Notes under the pieces: model-generated
Database searches by the model: none
What the model was told of the DNA's origin: nothing
Seen by the model: only the letters and a program-made list of their open reading frames with translations
Shown: one piece after another, positions 7,810 through 16,210 of the stretch
Position numbering within the stretch: the first letter of the stretch is position 1
How the letters are laid out: each line of letters starts with the position of its first letter
Position numbers and translations under genes: made by a program
Assembly (NCBI GenBank): GCA_964414785.1
Contig: CAYPXZ010000016.1
Span: 1-64,000 of the forward strand
Length of the DNA stretch: 64,000 bases
Source of the DNA: Palsa-1447 sp964414785
GTDB taxonomy: Bacteria > Verrucomicrobiota > Verrucomicrobiia > Opitutales > Opitutaceae
Direction: 5' to 3'

Positions 7810-8886
7810 ATGACGACGCCCCGAACGCTGGTCCTTGCTGCCTGCGCCGCCCTTTCCGCGGTTCCCCTTCTTGCGGACCAGAGGACCGGGACCTTGGATG
7901 TGTACTGGGTGGATTCCGAGGGGGGAGGCTCGACCCTCATCGTAACCCCGGCCGGCGAGTCGGTTCTGGTGGATTCCGGATACCCGGCTGTCGCCGGCCG
8001 CATCGCCAAGGCGGCCAGGGGGGACGCGGGCCTGGAAGGGCTCGACTACGTGATCGTCACGCATTTCCACGTGGACCACTACGGCGGAGTCCCCGTCATA
8101 GTGCCGTTGATTCCCATCCTGCACCTCTGGGACAACGGCATCCCCGACGCCGATCCGGACCACGGATCGGACACCGGCTTCTGGCGCTCCGTGAGCAGGC
8201 CCTACCGGCAGCTGGCGATCCCGCGCCACACGGTGGCCGCGGGTGACACGGTCCCCCTGGCGCAGCGACCGCTCTCGCCCCGGCTGTCGATGCGCTGCCT
8301 AGGGGCCAGGCAGTCCTTCGTGGCCGCCCCCGCGGGGGCGGCGAGGAATCCGCTTTCCTCCGAGCTCACGCAGCACGAGGTCGACACGACGGACAACGCC
8401 AACAGCAGCGCGTGGGTGATCGAATTCGGGCCGTTCAGGATGTTCGACGGGGGCGACCTGACATGGAACATGGAGGGCAGGCTGGTGGCGCCCGTGAATC
8501 TGGCCGGCCAGGTCGACGTGTATCAGGTGGACCACCACGGCCTTGGCTTCAGCAACAACCCCGTGCTGATCCACAGCCTGGCCCCCACGGTCGCTGTGAT
8601 GAACAACGGGCCGACCAAGGGAACGGCTCCTTCGACGGTGGAGGGCCTGAGGTCCTCGCCCGGGATCCAGGCGATCTATCAGGTCCACAGGAACGTGCGG
8701 CCGGGCGAGGAGGCGAACAACACGGCGGCCGGGTTTATCGCCAATACGGGGCCGGATTCGCCGAATTGCCCGGGGAACCTCATCCGGATGAGGGTGGCCC
8801 CGGACGGCCGATCCTACACGCTCGACATCCCCGCGACGGGCAGCAGCAGGACCTTCGCTACGCGCATCGACAAGGTGTCACCCTAG
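7810..8886 (+). CDS. Secreted metallo-beta-lactamase-fold hydrolase
   Basis: This 358-residue protein has a Sec signal peptide (TTPRTLVLAACAALSAVPLLA) and then a metallo-beta-lactamase fold of the ComEC/Rec2-like type. LDVYWVDSEGGGSTLIV opens the fold, VLVDSGYP follows, and THFHVDHYGG supplies the HxHxDH zinc motif near residue 90. FDGGDLTW and YQVDHHGLGFS carry later metal ligands. The ATG at 7810 gives a clean signal peptide; earlier in-frame starts would bury it. Substrate unknown; comparable proteins act on extracellular or periplasmic phosphodiesters or lactones. Confidence 0.82.
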   Translation: MTTPRTLVLAACAALSAVPLLADQRTGTLDVYWVDSEGGGSTLIVTPAGESVLVDSGYPAVAGRIAKAARGDAGLEGLDYVIVTHFHVDHYGGVPVIVPLIPILHLWDNGIPDADPDHGSDTGFWRSVSRPYRQLAIPRHTVAAGDTVPLAQRPLSPRLSMRCLGARQSFVAAPAGAARNPLSSELTQHEVDTTDNANSSAWVIEFGPFRMFDGGDLTWNMEGRLVAPVNLAGQVDVYQVDHHGLGFSNNPVLIHSLAPTVAVMNNGPTKGTAPSTVEGLRSSPGIQAIYQVHRNVRPGEEANNTAAGFIANTGPDSPNCPGNLIRMRVAPDGRSYTLDIPATGSSRTFATRIDKVSP

Positions 8887-8949
8887 AGCGCGACCCTTTT
8901 TTAAGAATCGCCCTAGCTCCCCCGGCCATCCACGCTTCGCTAGACTGCG

Positions 8950-10125
8950 ATGATTTCCCGTTTCCTGCCGCACCCGGTACGCCGACTGCTGGGCGTAAAG
9001 ACACAACACCCTCGTATATCGGGCTTTACCCTGATCGACCAGCCCGGGCGGATCCAACCCCTCCTCGAGGCCATAGAGAAGTCGGACGAGGTCGTCATGG
9101 ATACGGAGGCCGACAACATGTACCGCTTCCGGGTACGGGTGTGCCTGCTCCAGTTCTACGTGGCAGGTGAGGTGTTCCTCCTGGACGCCCTGGCCCCGAT
9201 CGACCTGGAGCCCCTCTGGCGCCGCCTTGCGAAGAAGCACCTGGTGATGCACGGGAGCGACTTCGACCTGAGGCTTCTCCACGACTTCTGCCGGTTCCGG
9301 GCGAAGAGCCTGTTCGACACGATGCTCGCGGCCCAGCTGCTCGGGCGCGGGCGCATCGGGCTTGCGTCGCTCATCGAGGACAACTTTGGGGTGAAGCTCG
9401 ACAAGGACGGGCAGAAGGCCAACTGGTCGCGCCGGCCGATCACCCAGAAGCTCCTCGACTACGCGGCCCTCGACGTCTGGTACCTGCCGGCGCTGCGCGA
9501 CATCCTCGCGCGCGAGCTCAAGAGGCTCGGCCGGACCGATTGGATGGAGCAGCAGTGCAGGGCCCAGATCGAGGCCGGCACGACGGGGTTCGCGCCGCCG
9601 GACGAGAACGACTGGCGGATCGGCAGGTCCGAGCGGCTCAGGGCGACCGGGCAGAGCGTCCTTCACTCCATCTGGCACTGGCGCCAGGAGCAGGCGCAGA
9701 GGCTGGACACGCCGCCCTTCAAGGTCTGCTCGAACGAATTCCTGGTGCGCGTCGCCGGCGCTGCCGACGAGGGCCGCTCCGCGGACTCGATCCTGGCCGA
9801 GGTCAACCTGGGCAAGCGCCATGCGCGGCTGATCGGCTCGCTCTCCGCGGCCGTCCGGGCCGGACTCGAGAGGGATCCGCACACGCTCCCGCGGCGTCCG
9901 GGGCGCGACCCGAGCCACATCCCGCTCACCCAGGCCGAGATCGCCCTCCTGGATAGGATCAAGGAGGAGCGGGACAAGATCGCCGCTAAGATATCGATCG
10001 AGCCGACCCTGATCGCGAACAGGTCGCAGCTTTCGCAGATTGCACGGACGCCCCGCAAGCTCAGCGAGATCCTCCTGCCCTGGCAGGCCTCGCTCCTTGC
10101 CGAGGCGCCCTCGCTCAAAGCGTGA
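8950..10125 (+). CDS. rnd: Ribonuclease D
   Basis: This 391-residue 3'-5' exoribonuclease of the DEDDy class is involved in tRNA 3' maturation. The exonuclease motifs are VVMDTEADNMYRFR (Exo I), HGSDFDLRLLHD (Exo II) and DYAALDVWYLPAL (Exo III, DEDDy-type Tyr). An HRDC domain lies around residues 210-290, where the chain runs through LHSIWHWRQEQAQRLD and PPFKVCSNEFLVRVA. The stop overlaps the GTG start of oleC by four bases, an unusual coupling of RNA processing with lipid metabolism. Confidence 0.93.
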   Translation: MISRFLPHPVRRLLGVKTQHPRISGFTLIDQPGRIQPLLEAIEKSDEVVMDTEADNMYRFRVRVCLLQFYVAGEVFLLDALAPIDLEPLWRRLAKKHLVMHGSDFDLRLLHDFCRFRAKSLFDTMLAAQLLGRGRIGLASLIEDNFGVKLDKDGQKANWSRRPITQKLLDYAALDVWYLPALRDILARELKRLGRTDWMEQQCRAQIEAGTTGFAPPDENDWRIGRSERLRATGQSVLHSIWHWRQEQAQRLDTPPFKVCSNEFLVRVAGAADEGRSADSILAEVNLGKRHARLIGSLSAAVRAGLERDPHTLPRRPGRDPSHIPLTQAEIALLDRIKEERDKIAAKISIEPTLIANRSQLSQIARTPRKLSEILLPWQASLLAEAPSLKA

Positions 10126-11720
10126 ACGCAAACATCGCCCGGCATCTGGAAAGGATGGCCGCCGCGCAACCCGGGGCGACCGCGCTCAAGGTCCCCAGGG
10201 GGAGGACGGCCTCGGGCGGGATCGACTACCTCGCCCTGACCTTCGAGGGGCTTCTGGCGGAGACCGACGCCTGGTGCGCGCGGCTCAGGGAGAGGGGGGT
10301 CGTGCGCGGCGACCGGGCGCTTGTCATGGTCAGGCCCGGCCTTCCTCTCGTGGCCCTCGCGTTCGCGCTCTTCAAGGTCGGCGCCGTCCCGGTCATCATC
10401 GACCCGGGCATGGGCCTCGGGAACTTCCTTTCCTGCGTCCGGCGCTCCCGTCCGCGCGCCCTGGTGGGCATCCCCGTTTCCCAGATCCTCTCCCGGGTGT
10501 GCAGGCGCGCCTTCCAGAGCGTGGAGGTCCGGGTCCCGGTGAGCGGCTCGCTGACCGCGCGCGTGGCGGGGGCGGGCGGCCCGGCCGCGGACGCGGCGAC
10601 CGCGGAACCCGGGGACCTTGCGGCCATCCTCTTCACCTCGGGGTCGACCGGGTCCCCGAAGGGCGTCTGCTACGAGCACGGCATGTTCGAGTCCCAGATA
10701 GGGATGATCCGCGACACGTACGGCATAGAGCCGGGAGAGATCGACCTGCCGCTGCTCCCGATCTTTGCGCTGTTCAATCCGGCGCTTGGAATGACGAGCG
10801 TCATCCCCGAGATCGACCCCCGCCACCCGGCGCGCGCCGATCCCGCGGGGATCGTCCAGGCGATCCGCCAGGAGGGCGTCACGAACTCCTTCGGCTCCCC
10901 GACGATATGGCGGAGGGTCGCCGAGCACTGCAAGGCGAACGGGATCACGCTTCCAAGCCTGCGCCGCGTCCTGTGCGCCGGTGCGCCGGTCCCCGCCGAC
11001 CTGTGGGAGGCCTCGCGGGCCTTCCTCGACGGCGGGCGCCTCCACAGCCCGTACGGGGCGACGGAGGCCCTCCCCGTGAGCACCGTGGAGGCGGGCGAGA
11101 TCGACCCGAAGTCGACCCGCGGGGCCTGCGTCGGGCGACCGGTGGCGGGCGTCAACGTGAGGATCATCCCGCTCTCGGGCGAGGGGGTCGCGGCAGCCGC
11201 CCTTCCGAGCGGGGCCGTCGGGGAGATCATCGTGCGCGGCCCCAACGTGACCCGCGAGTATGACGGCCTCCCGGAGGAGACACGCGCCGCAAAGCTCGCC
11301 GACCCGTCGGACCCCCGGTCGTTCTGGCACCGCATGGGGGACTGCGGCATGATCGACGAAGCTGGCCGCCTCTGGTTCCTGGGGCGCAAGGCCGAGCGCG
11401 TCGAGGGCCCTGACGGCACGATGTACACCGAGCCCTGCGAGCAGGTCTTCCGCTCCCACCCCCGGGCGAGGCGATGCGCGCTCATCGGGGTCGGCGGCCA
11501 GCCCGCGCTTGTCGTCGAGACACGGACCCGCGGCGATCCAGAGGCGCGGCAGCTTGCCGCCGAGCTTAGGGTCATGGCCCTCAGTCATACCCATACCGCG
11601 CCCATCAGCACCTTCTTCTTCCGCACGCACCTTCCCGTCGACGTGCGGCACAACGCAAAGATCCACCGGCTCGCGCTTTCAAAGTGGGCGCAGAAGGCGC
11701 GAGCCTTTAGGGTCGCCTGA
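10122..11720 (+). CDS. oleC: OleC-type beta-lactone synthetase (long-chain olefin pathway)
   Basis: This 532-residue ANL-superfamily enzyme has the AMP-binding loop LFTSGSTGSPKGVCYEHGMF near residue 170, SPYGATEALPVS in the core, and MGDCGMIDEAGRLWFLGRKA before the hinge. The GMTSVIPEIDPRHPARADP stretch is characteristic of OleC, which converts beta-hydroxy acids to beta-lactones in head-to-head hydrocarbon synthesis, rather than of ordinary acyl-CoA ligases. The start is a GTG overlapping the RNase D stop; oleD follows after 32 bases. OleA and OleB are not in the window and must lie elsewhere if the pathway is complete. Confidence 0.88.
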   Translation: MNANIARHLERMAAAQPGATALKVPRGRTASGGIDYLALTFEGLLAETDAWCARLRERGVVRGDRALVMVRPGLPLVALAFALFKVGAVPVIIDPGMGLGNFLSCVRRSRPRALVGIPVSQILSRVCRRAFQSVEVRVPVSGSLTARVAGAGGPAADAATAEPGDLAAILFTSGSTGSPKGVCYEHGMFESQIGMIRDTYGIEPGEIDLPLLPIFALFNPALGMTSVIPEIDPRHPARADPAGIVQAIRQEGVTNSFGSPTIWRRVAEHCKANGITLPSLRRVLCAGAPVPADLWEASRAFLDGGRLHSPYGATEALPVSTVEAGEIDPKSTRGACVGRPVAGVNVRIIPLSGEGVAAAALPSGAVGEIIVRGPNVTREYDGLPEETRAAKLADPSDPRSFWHRMGDCGMIDEAGRLWFLGRKAERVEGPDGTMYTEPCEQVFRSHPRARRCALIGVGGQPALVVETRTRGDPEARQLAAELRVMALSHTHTAPISTFFFRTHLPVDVRHNAKIHRLALSKWAQKARAFRVA

Positions 11721-11752
11721 CGGCACCCTTTTTGTGGTAACGTGCGCACTGC

Positions 11753-12805
11753 GTGACTGTTGCTGATACAAAAGACTCCTGCAGGGGCCCCGTCCTGGTC
11801 ACCGGGGGGACCGGCTTCCTGGGGCGGCGTATCGTCGAGAGGCTGATTTCCCAGGGACGCGAGGTCTCCGTGGCGGGCCGCACGCCGGCCCCCGATTTGG
11901 AGGCCCGCGGCGTGAGGTTCATCCGCGTGGCCCTCGAGGACGCAGAGGGGATCCGCGCGGCGTGCAGCGGGATGGAGGCCGTCTACCACGTCGCCGCGAA
12001 GGTCGGCGTCTGGGGTCACCGCTCGGATTTCTTCACGGCCAACGTGCTCGGGACCCGGGCCGTGATCGACGGTTGCAAGGTCCACGGGGTCCGAAGGCTC
12101 GTGCACACGAGCACGCCGAGCGTCGTCTACAACGGGCGCGACCTCGCTGGGGCGGACGAGTCGCTCTCCTTGACGACCCGGTGCCCGAGCCCCTATCCCC
12201 TGACCAAGGCGCAGGCCGAGGCCGAGGTGATCCGCGCCCACGGCGTCGTGCTCAAAACCGTGGCGCTTAGGCCCCACCTGATCTGGGGTCCCGGGGATCC
12301 GCACTTGGTGCCGAGGATCCTCTCGCGGGCCGGCGCCGGCCGCCTGCGGATCGTCGGGGGCGGCAGGAACCGGGTCGACATGGTCCACGTCGAGAACGCG
12401 GCGGACGCCCACATCGCCGCGGAGAGGGCCCTGGCCGCAAAGGGCTGCCCGGCCGGCGGTCGCGCCTATTTCATCACAAACGGCGAACCCGTGGTCCTGT
12501 GGGACTGGATCAACTCGCTGCTCGCCGGTCTCGGCCGGCCGCCCGTCACGGGGAGGATCCCCCTCTGGGCGGCCTCCGCGATCGGGGGCGCGTGCGAGGC
12601 CGTCTGGAGCGTGATCCCGCTCCCGGGCGAACCCCCGATGACCCGCTTCGTCGCAGCCGAGCTGGCGAGCGACCACTGGTTCGACATCTCCGCCGCCAGG
12701 CGCGACCTCGGCTACGCCCCCCGCTTGGGGATGGCCCAGGGGACGTCCGAGCTTGTCGAGTGGCTGCTCAACCGGCCGAACCCGGGGGCCCTGAGGACTC
12801 CCTAG
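11753..12805 (+). CDS. oleD: OleD-type NAD(P)H-dependent 2-alkyl-3-ketoalkanoic acid reductase
   Basis: This 350-residue extended short-chain dehydrogenase has the Rossmann motif VLVTGGTGFLGRRIVERL near the N-terminus. YHVAAKVGVWG and the HTSTPSVVYNG segment with the YPLTK (YxxxK) catalytic pair follow. The VAAKVGVWG and TSTPSVV stretches are shared with OleD of Xanthomonas/Stenotrophomonas. OleD reduces the 2-alkyl-3-keto acid made by OleA to the hydroxy acid used by the neighbouring OleC. The start is a GTG. The stop codon shares the CTAG at 12802-12805 with the stop of the convergent methyltransferase gene. Confidence 0.87.
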   Translation: MTVADTKDSCRGPVLVTGGTGFLGRRIVERLISQGREVSVAGRTPAPDLEARGVRFIRVALEDAEGIRAACSGMEAVYHVAAKVGVWGHRSDFFTANVLGTRAVIDGCKVHGVRRLVHTSTPSVVYNGRDLAGADESLSLTTRCPSPYPLTKAQAEAEVIRAHGVVLKTVALRPHLIWGPGDPHLVPRILSRAGAGRLRIVGGGRNRVDMVHVENAADAHIAAERALAAKGCPAGGRAYFITNGEPVVLWDWINSLLAGLGRPPVTGRIPLWAASAIGGACEAVWSVIPLPGEPPMTRFVAAELASDHWFDISAARRDLGYAPRLGMAQGTSELVEWLLNRPNPGALRTP

Positions 12806-13611
12806 CGGGAGGCGCCCCGCTGCCTGACGGCCTCAAAGAGAGTGATCAGCGCGGCCATCGCCACGTTGAGCGAGTCCGCCTGGCCCGCCATGGGAATCCT
12901 GACGGGCAGGTCCGCGTTCTTGAGCCAGAATTCGCTCAGGCCGTACTGCTCGCTGCCCATGATGATCGCGAGCGGGCCGCGCAGGTCGCTGTCGGAATAG
13001 AGGGCTGCTGCAGCGGGGGTCGTGGCGACGGTCCTGATCCCGCGCCCCTTGAGCCAGGCGAGGACCGCCTCGCTCGCCTCGACCACGCACGGGACCGAGA
13101 ACAGGACGCCGGTGGACGCCCGGACGACGTTCGGGTTGAACAGGTCGGTCACCGGGTCGCAGACGACGACGGCGTCGCAGCCGGCGGCGTCGGCGCTCCT
13201 GAGGATGGTGCCGAGGTTGCCGGGCTTTTCGATCGCCTCGACGACGAGGATGAAGGGGTTCTCGGGGAGCGCGAGGTCGGCCAGCGCCCGCCGCCACTGC
13301 GGCGCGACCGCGAGGATCCCGTCGGGGCGCTCCCGGTAGGCCACCTTGGCGAACGCGTCCTTGGACAGCTCGAAGACGGCGGCGCCGGAAGCCTCGGCCT
13401 GCGCGATGAGCGAGGGCTCGTTCGTGCCGAGGAACCAGTCGCGGCAGAAATACAGCTCGTCGAGTGCCACCTTCTTCTCGAGCGCGCGGCGCACCTCGCG
13501 GTAGCCCTCCACCAGGAATTTGCGCTCCTCGTCGCGCGGTCGGCGGTCGCGAAGCCGCACAAGCCGCTTCAACCGCGGGTTCTGGAGGCTGGTGATTATC
13601 TCGACGGGCAT
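12802..13611 (-). CDS. TrmH/SpoU-family RNA 2'-O-ribose methyltransferase
   Basis: This 269-residue SPOUT methyltransferase has an N-terminal SpoU substrate-binding domain (ITSLQNPRLKRLVRLRDRR, FLVEGYREVRRAL) and a knotted catalytic domain. The motifs are EAIEKPGNLGTILRSADAAG (motif 1), IIMGSEQYGLSEFWL (motif 2) and IPMAGQADSLNVAMAALITL (motif 3). The target RNA (23S rRNA or tRNA) is not evident. I chose the ATG at 13611, right before PVEIITSLQNP, where homology starts. It is divergent from the next methyltransferase gene with only 28 bases between starts. Confidence 0.9.
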   Translation of the reverse strand: MPVEIITSLQNPRLKRLVRLRDRRPRDEERKFLVEGYREVRRALEKKVALDELYFCRDWFLGTNEPSLIAQAEASGAAVFELSKDAFAKVAYRERPDGILAVAPQWRRALADLALPENPFILVVEAIEKPGNLGTILRSADAAGCDAVVVCDPVTDLFNPNVVRASTGVLFSVPCVVEASEAVLAWLKGRGIRTVATTPAAAALYSDSDLRGPLAIIMGSEQYGLSEFWLKNADLPVRIPMAGQADSLNVAMAALITLFEAVRQRGASR

Positions 13612-13639
13612 CGCCCTATTTGAATTGTAGGGTGCTTCC

Positions 13640-14905
13640 GTGTCGAAAAAGAAAAGATTCAACGAGAGGCCGTTCGCCTACCACCAGGAGATCGAGGTCC
13701 CGATATCCACGCTCACCAACCTGGGGCTGGGCCTGGGCCGTGTTCCCCTGGAGGGGGCGGAGGGCGACCGGAAATGGGTGGTCATGGTGGCCTTTGCGCT
13801 CCCCGGGGAGCGGGTTCGCGCGAGGGTCTACCGCAACCACGCGAACTACTCGGAGGCCGACCTCATCGAGGTCCTCGAGGCCTCGCCCTACCGGATCGAG
13901 CCCAAGTGCCCGCTTTTCGGCTCCTGCGGAGGCTGCCAGTACCAGAACCTGCGCTATGAGGAGCAGCTCGAGTGGAAGCGCAGGCAGGTGGCTGAGCTGG
14001 TGGAGCACATGGCCGGGCTTACGCTGGCGGTCTCTCCGGTCGTCCCGTCGCCGCGCCCGTTCGGCTACCGCTCGAAGATAACCCCCCACTTCAACGCGAG
14101 CCGCGAGGGCCGCGAGATGGCGATCGGCTTCCTGCGCCAGGGCAACCGCTTCGACATCGTGGACGTCCCCCGCTGCGAGATCGCGACCGAGGCGATCAAC
14201 GAGAGGCTGGGCGCCGCGAGGGCCGAGATCCTTCGCGAGGCCGGGGAGGCCGGGTTTGAGCGGGGTTCGACCCTGCTCCTGCGGGACGCCGGCGGGACGG
14301 TGACCTCGCGGCACGAGGACAAGGTCACCGAGGAGGTGCCGCTCGGGGCCGACGGGACCCTGCGCCTGTCCTTCCTCGCCCGCGACTTCTTCCAGAACAA
14401 CCCCTTTATCCTGCCGGCGTTCGCCTGCTACGTGCGCGACCAGGCCCACGCCGCCGGTGCGCGGTTCCTCGTGGACGCGTACTGCGGGAGCGGGCTCTTC
14501 GCCCTCGCGTCGGCGCGCGCCTTCGAGCGCGTCGCCGGTGTCGAGGTGAGCGAGTCGTCGGTTGCCTTCGCCCGCGAGAATGCGGCGGCGAACGGGATCA
14601 CCAACGCGTCCTTCACTGCCGGGGACGCCTCCAGCATCTTCTCGGGACTTGATTTCCCAGGCGCGGAGACGGCTGTCGTCATCGACCCCCCGCGCAAGGG
14701 CTGCGACGAGTCATTCCTCAGGCAGCTCTTCGCGTTCCGGCCCCGCTCGGTCGTCTACGTGAGCTGCGACCCTGCGACCCAGATGCGCGACCTGAAGGGG
14801 TTCCTTGCGGCGGGCTACACGGCCACGGCCGTCCAGCCCTTCGACCTCTTCCCCCAGACCCGCCACCTGGAGTGCGTGATCACGCTCGTGGCGCCGGGAG
14901 TTTGA
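13640..14905 (+). CDS. TrmA/RumA-family RNA (uracil-5-)-methyltransferase
   Basis: This 421-residue class I SAM enzyme has an N-terminal TRAM-like domain and the iron-sulfur cluster segment CPLFGSCGGCQYQNL near residue 95. The methyltransferase core follows: LVDAYCGSGLFALASA (SAM loop), VVIDPPRKGCDESFL (motif IV), and YVSCDPATQMRDL with the catalytic Cys. It makes 5-methyluridine in 23S rRNA or tRNA; which site cannot be decided. The start is a GTG at 13640. The gene ends at a sharp drop in GC content where the next island begins. Confidence 0.9.
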   Translation: MSKKKRFNERPFAYHQEIEVPISTLTNLGLGLGRVPLEGAEGDRKWVVMVAFALPGERVRARVYRNHANYSEADLIEVLEASPYRIEPKCPLFGSCGGCQYQNLRYEEQLEWKRRQVAELVEHMAGLTLAVSPVVPSPRPFGYRSKITPHFNASREGREMAIGFLRQGNRFDIVDVPRCEIATEAINERLGAARAEILREAGEAGFERGSTLLLRDAGGTVTSRHEDKVTEEVPLGADGTLRLSFLARDFFQNNPFILPAFACYVRDQAHAAGARFLVDAYCGSGLFALASARAFERVAGVEVSESSVAFARENAAANGITNASFTAGDASSIFSGLDFPGAETAVVIDPPRKGCDESFLRQLFAFRPRSVVYVSCDPATQMRDLKGFLAAGYTATAVQPFDLFPQTRHLECVITLVAPGV

Positions 14906-14932
14906 ATCCCGGATCCACCTTTGGGCCCGCCC

Positions 14933-15584
14933 TTAGATTTCGAGTTCCCTATCCCTGCCGTCCCGCGACGGCGGAGGAATGGTTGGAGGCTCAGGCGCAC
15001 GGTAGGGTTGGCGCGATAGTTCAACCGAGATTTGGCGACTCAAAAGCTCGATGTTCGCTATGACAGGCGCCCTATCTCCCACGAAATCAACCAATGCCTC
15101 GGTGGCACGACTCCGAAACTGGTCGGGCTGGATCAGGCCGGCGCCCGCCAGTGCAAGAATGTCCTCTCGATCCTGTGGCGAATAGCGCGAAACCTTCGTC
15201 ACAGCGAGGTCGACTGGCGACAGAACGAAAAGATGGATCTTCCGTCGTTCATTTCCGATTCCAACCCATTCCACGGCATCGTGCGCATAAGACTCGTGCA
15301 GGAGGCCGGACGTGGGATTGTAGTTGTTGTCCAGGTAGAGAAAGGACGGGTTTCCGTCCTTGTGCAGATAGTTCACCTCGAAGGGACCCAAATGCACGCG
15401 GCGGGTGTAGAAGGCATCGACGTCCTCCGTATATCGTGTACCGCAATAGAAATTAACAGCCATACCGCCAGCCAGGTACATGGTGATGGGGGGGGCCGTC
15501 AAAGCCACCACGCCGGATGGAGGAATCCATCTGGTCGAGAAGCTGGCCAAGTGCGTGCGAAAGCTCAGGAAAGGCTTTGTTCAT
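14933..15584 (-). pseudogene. DUF6036 nucleotidyltransferase-family gene with a +1 frameshift in a C8 tract
   Basis: The N-terminus (MNKAFPELSHALGQLLDQMD from 15584) and the rest (YLAGGMAVNFYCGTRYTEDV onward) lie in different frames. The switch falls in a run of eight Cs on the coding strand (plus-strand Gs at 15488-15495). With seven Cs the two parts join as GGFDGPPITMYLAGGMAVNF and a complete DUF6036 protein of about 216 residues results. The span is 652 bases, one more than a multiple of three. Family landmarks are the GG...TEDVDAF nucleotidyltransferase signature, PSFLYLDNNYN, HDAVEW and LAVTKVSRYSPQDREDILALA. It overlaps a small upstream gene by 20 bases. A true mutation, phase variation or an assembly error are all possible. 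Confidence 0.75.
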
Positions 15585-15861
15585 GAGCAAGCCTCGCTTG
15601 GAGACGTCCGCGGAATCGGCTGGGGTCAAAGCCTGTCGATCGCGCCATCTCACTGAAGTGACCCACGCTTCCGCGATGCAGCCGTTCAGCAATATTCAGG
15701 AGCTCGCGCCGGTGGCCGAACCATGCCGTGTTAGCCAAATAAAGAGCAATGGTCGCCTTGTGATCGCGAGACACCGGCAGCTCCAGCCACGGAGAAAGCA
15801 TGAAATGCGCCTTCTGTTGGACGCAAAACTCAAGCAACTGGTCTTCTAGATCGCGCTTCAT
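15565..15861 (-). CDS. Small protein upstream of the DUF6036 gene (possible antitoxin-like partner)
   Basis: This 98-residue protein is not recognised. It has a hydrophobic-aromatic N-terminal half (FMLSPWLELPVS, ALYLANTAWFG) and a basic helical C-terminal half with an alternation that could form a helix-turn-helix (SEMARSTGFDPSRFRGRLQA). It overlaps the DUF6036 start by 20 bases on the same strand, a layout like two-gene toxin-antitoxin or abortive infection modules in which a nucleotidyltransferase is the second gene. The lower GC content of both genes suggests joint acquisition. Function is an inference from arrangement only. Confidence 0.55.
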   Translation of the reverse strand: MKRDLEDQLLEFCVQQKAHFMLSPWLELPVSRDHKATIALYLANTAWFGHRRELLNIAERLHRGSVGHFSEMARSTGFDPSRFRGRLQARLAHEQSLS

Positions 15862-16210
15862 GGTATGGGTCTGAACTCAACCGATGCTTATCTTCGCCCG
15901 AGGTCTCAGGCGACAAAAATGGTGGATACGTCTTTCCTTTGGGCGGAGCCAAGTTTACGACGAGCAAATTGTCGAATCTGGCGCGACGGTGGGGTTTGAC
16001 TTCGGTGGTCCACGACAAAGTAGAAGGAAATCTTGTCGGCAGGGGCCATTTAGGTTCCCCAGAAGCCGGATCCTAACGGGTAACTCGCCGATTTGCGGCG
16101 GGGATCACTCTGAGAATAAAACAAGCACGAAGGGCAATGAGGGACATGCCCGGAATCAAGAAGCGCGACATCGCGATACCGAAGGCGGCATACGCGGACC
16201 AAGACCGGCG
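15862..16210. other. Gene-free AT-richer stretch of the island
   Basis: This 349-base stretch separates the DUF6036 pair from the glycosyltransferase gene. Reading frames here are short, overlap one another and show no family resemblance. A short hairpin, CGCCG-ATTTG-CGGCG (16086-16100), is visible. Base composition is visibly lower in GC than the genes to the right, suggesting remnant foreign DNA. I see no terminal inverted repeats, transposase fragment or attachment-site duplication. Confidence 0.5.

Noticed and set aside
9663..11666. 667-codon minus-strand frame opposite rnd/oleC
   Set aside because: Same GC-bias artefact; both plus-strand genes have full catalytic motifs.
14894..14912. 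tRNA T-arm-like sequence (CCGGGA-GTTTGAA-TCCCGG) at the end of the RNA methyltransferase gene
   Set aside because: The stem and loop do not align with a true T-arm (two extra bases on the 5' side) and no other tRNA arms are present. It is noted only because it lies at the edge of the lower-GC island.
15830..16210. Short minus- and plus-strand frames in the gap after the DUF6036 pair
   Set aside because: They overlap each other, lack family resemblance and sit in low-GC DNA with stops in all frames.
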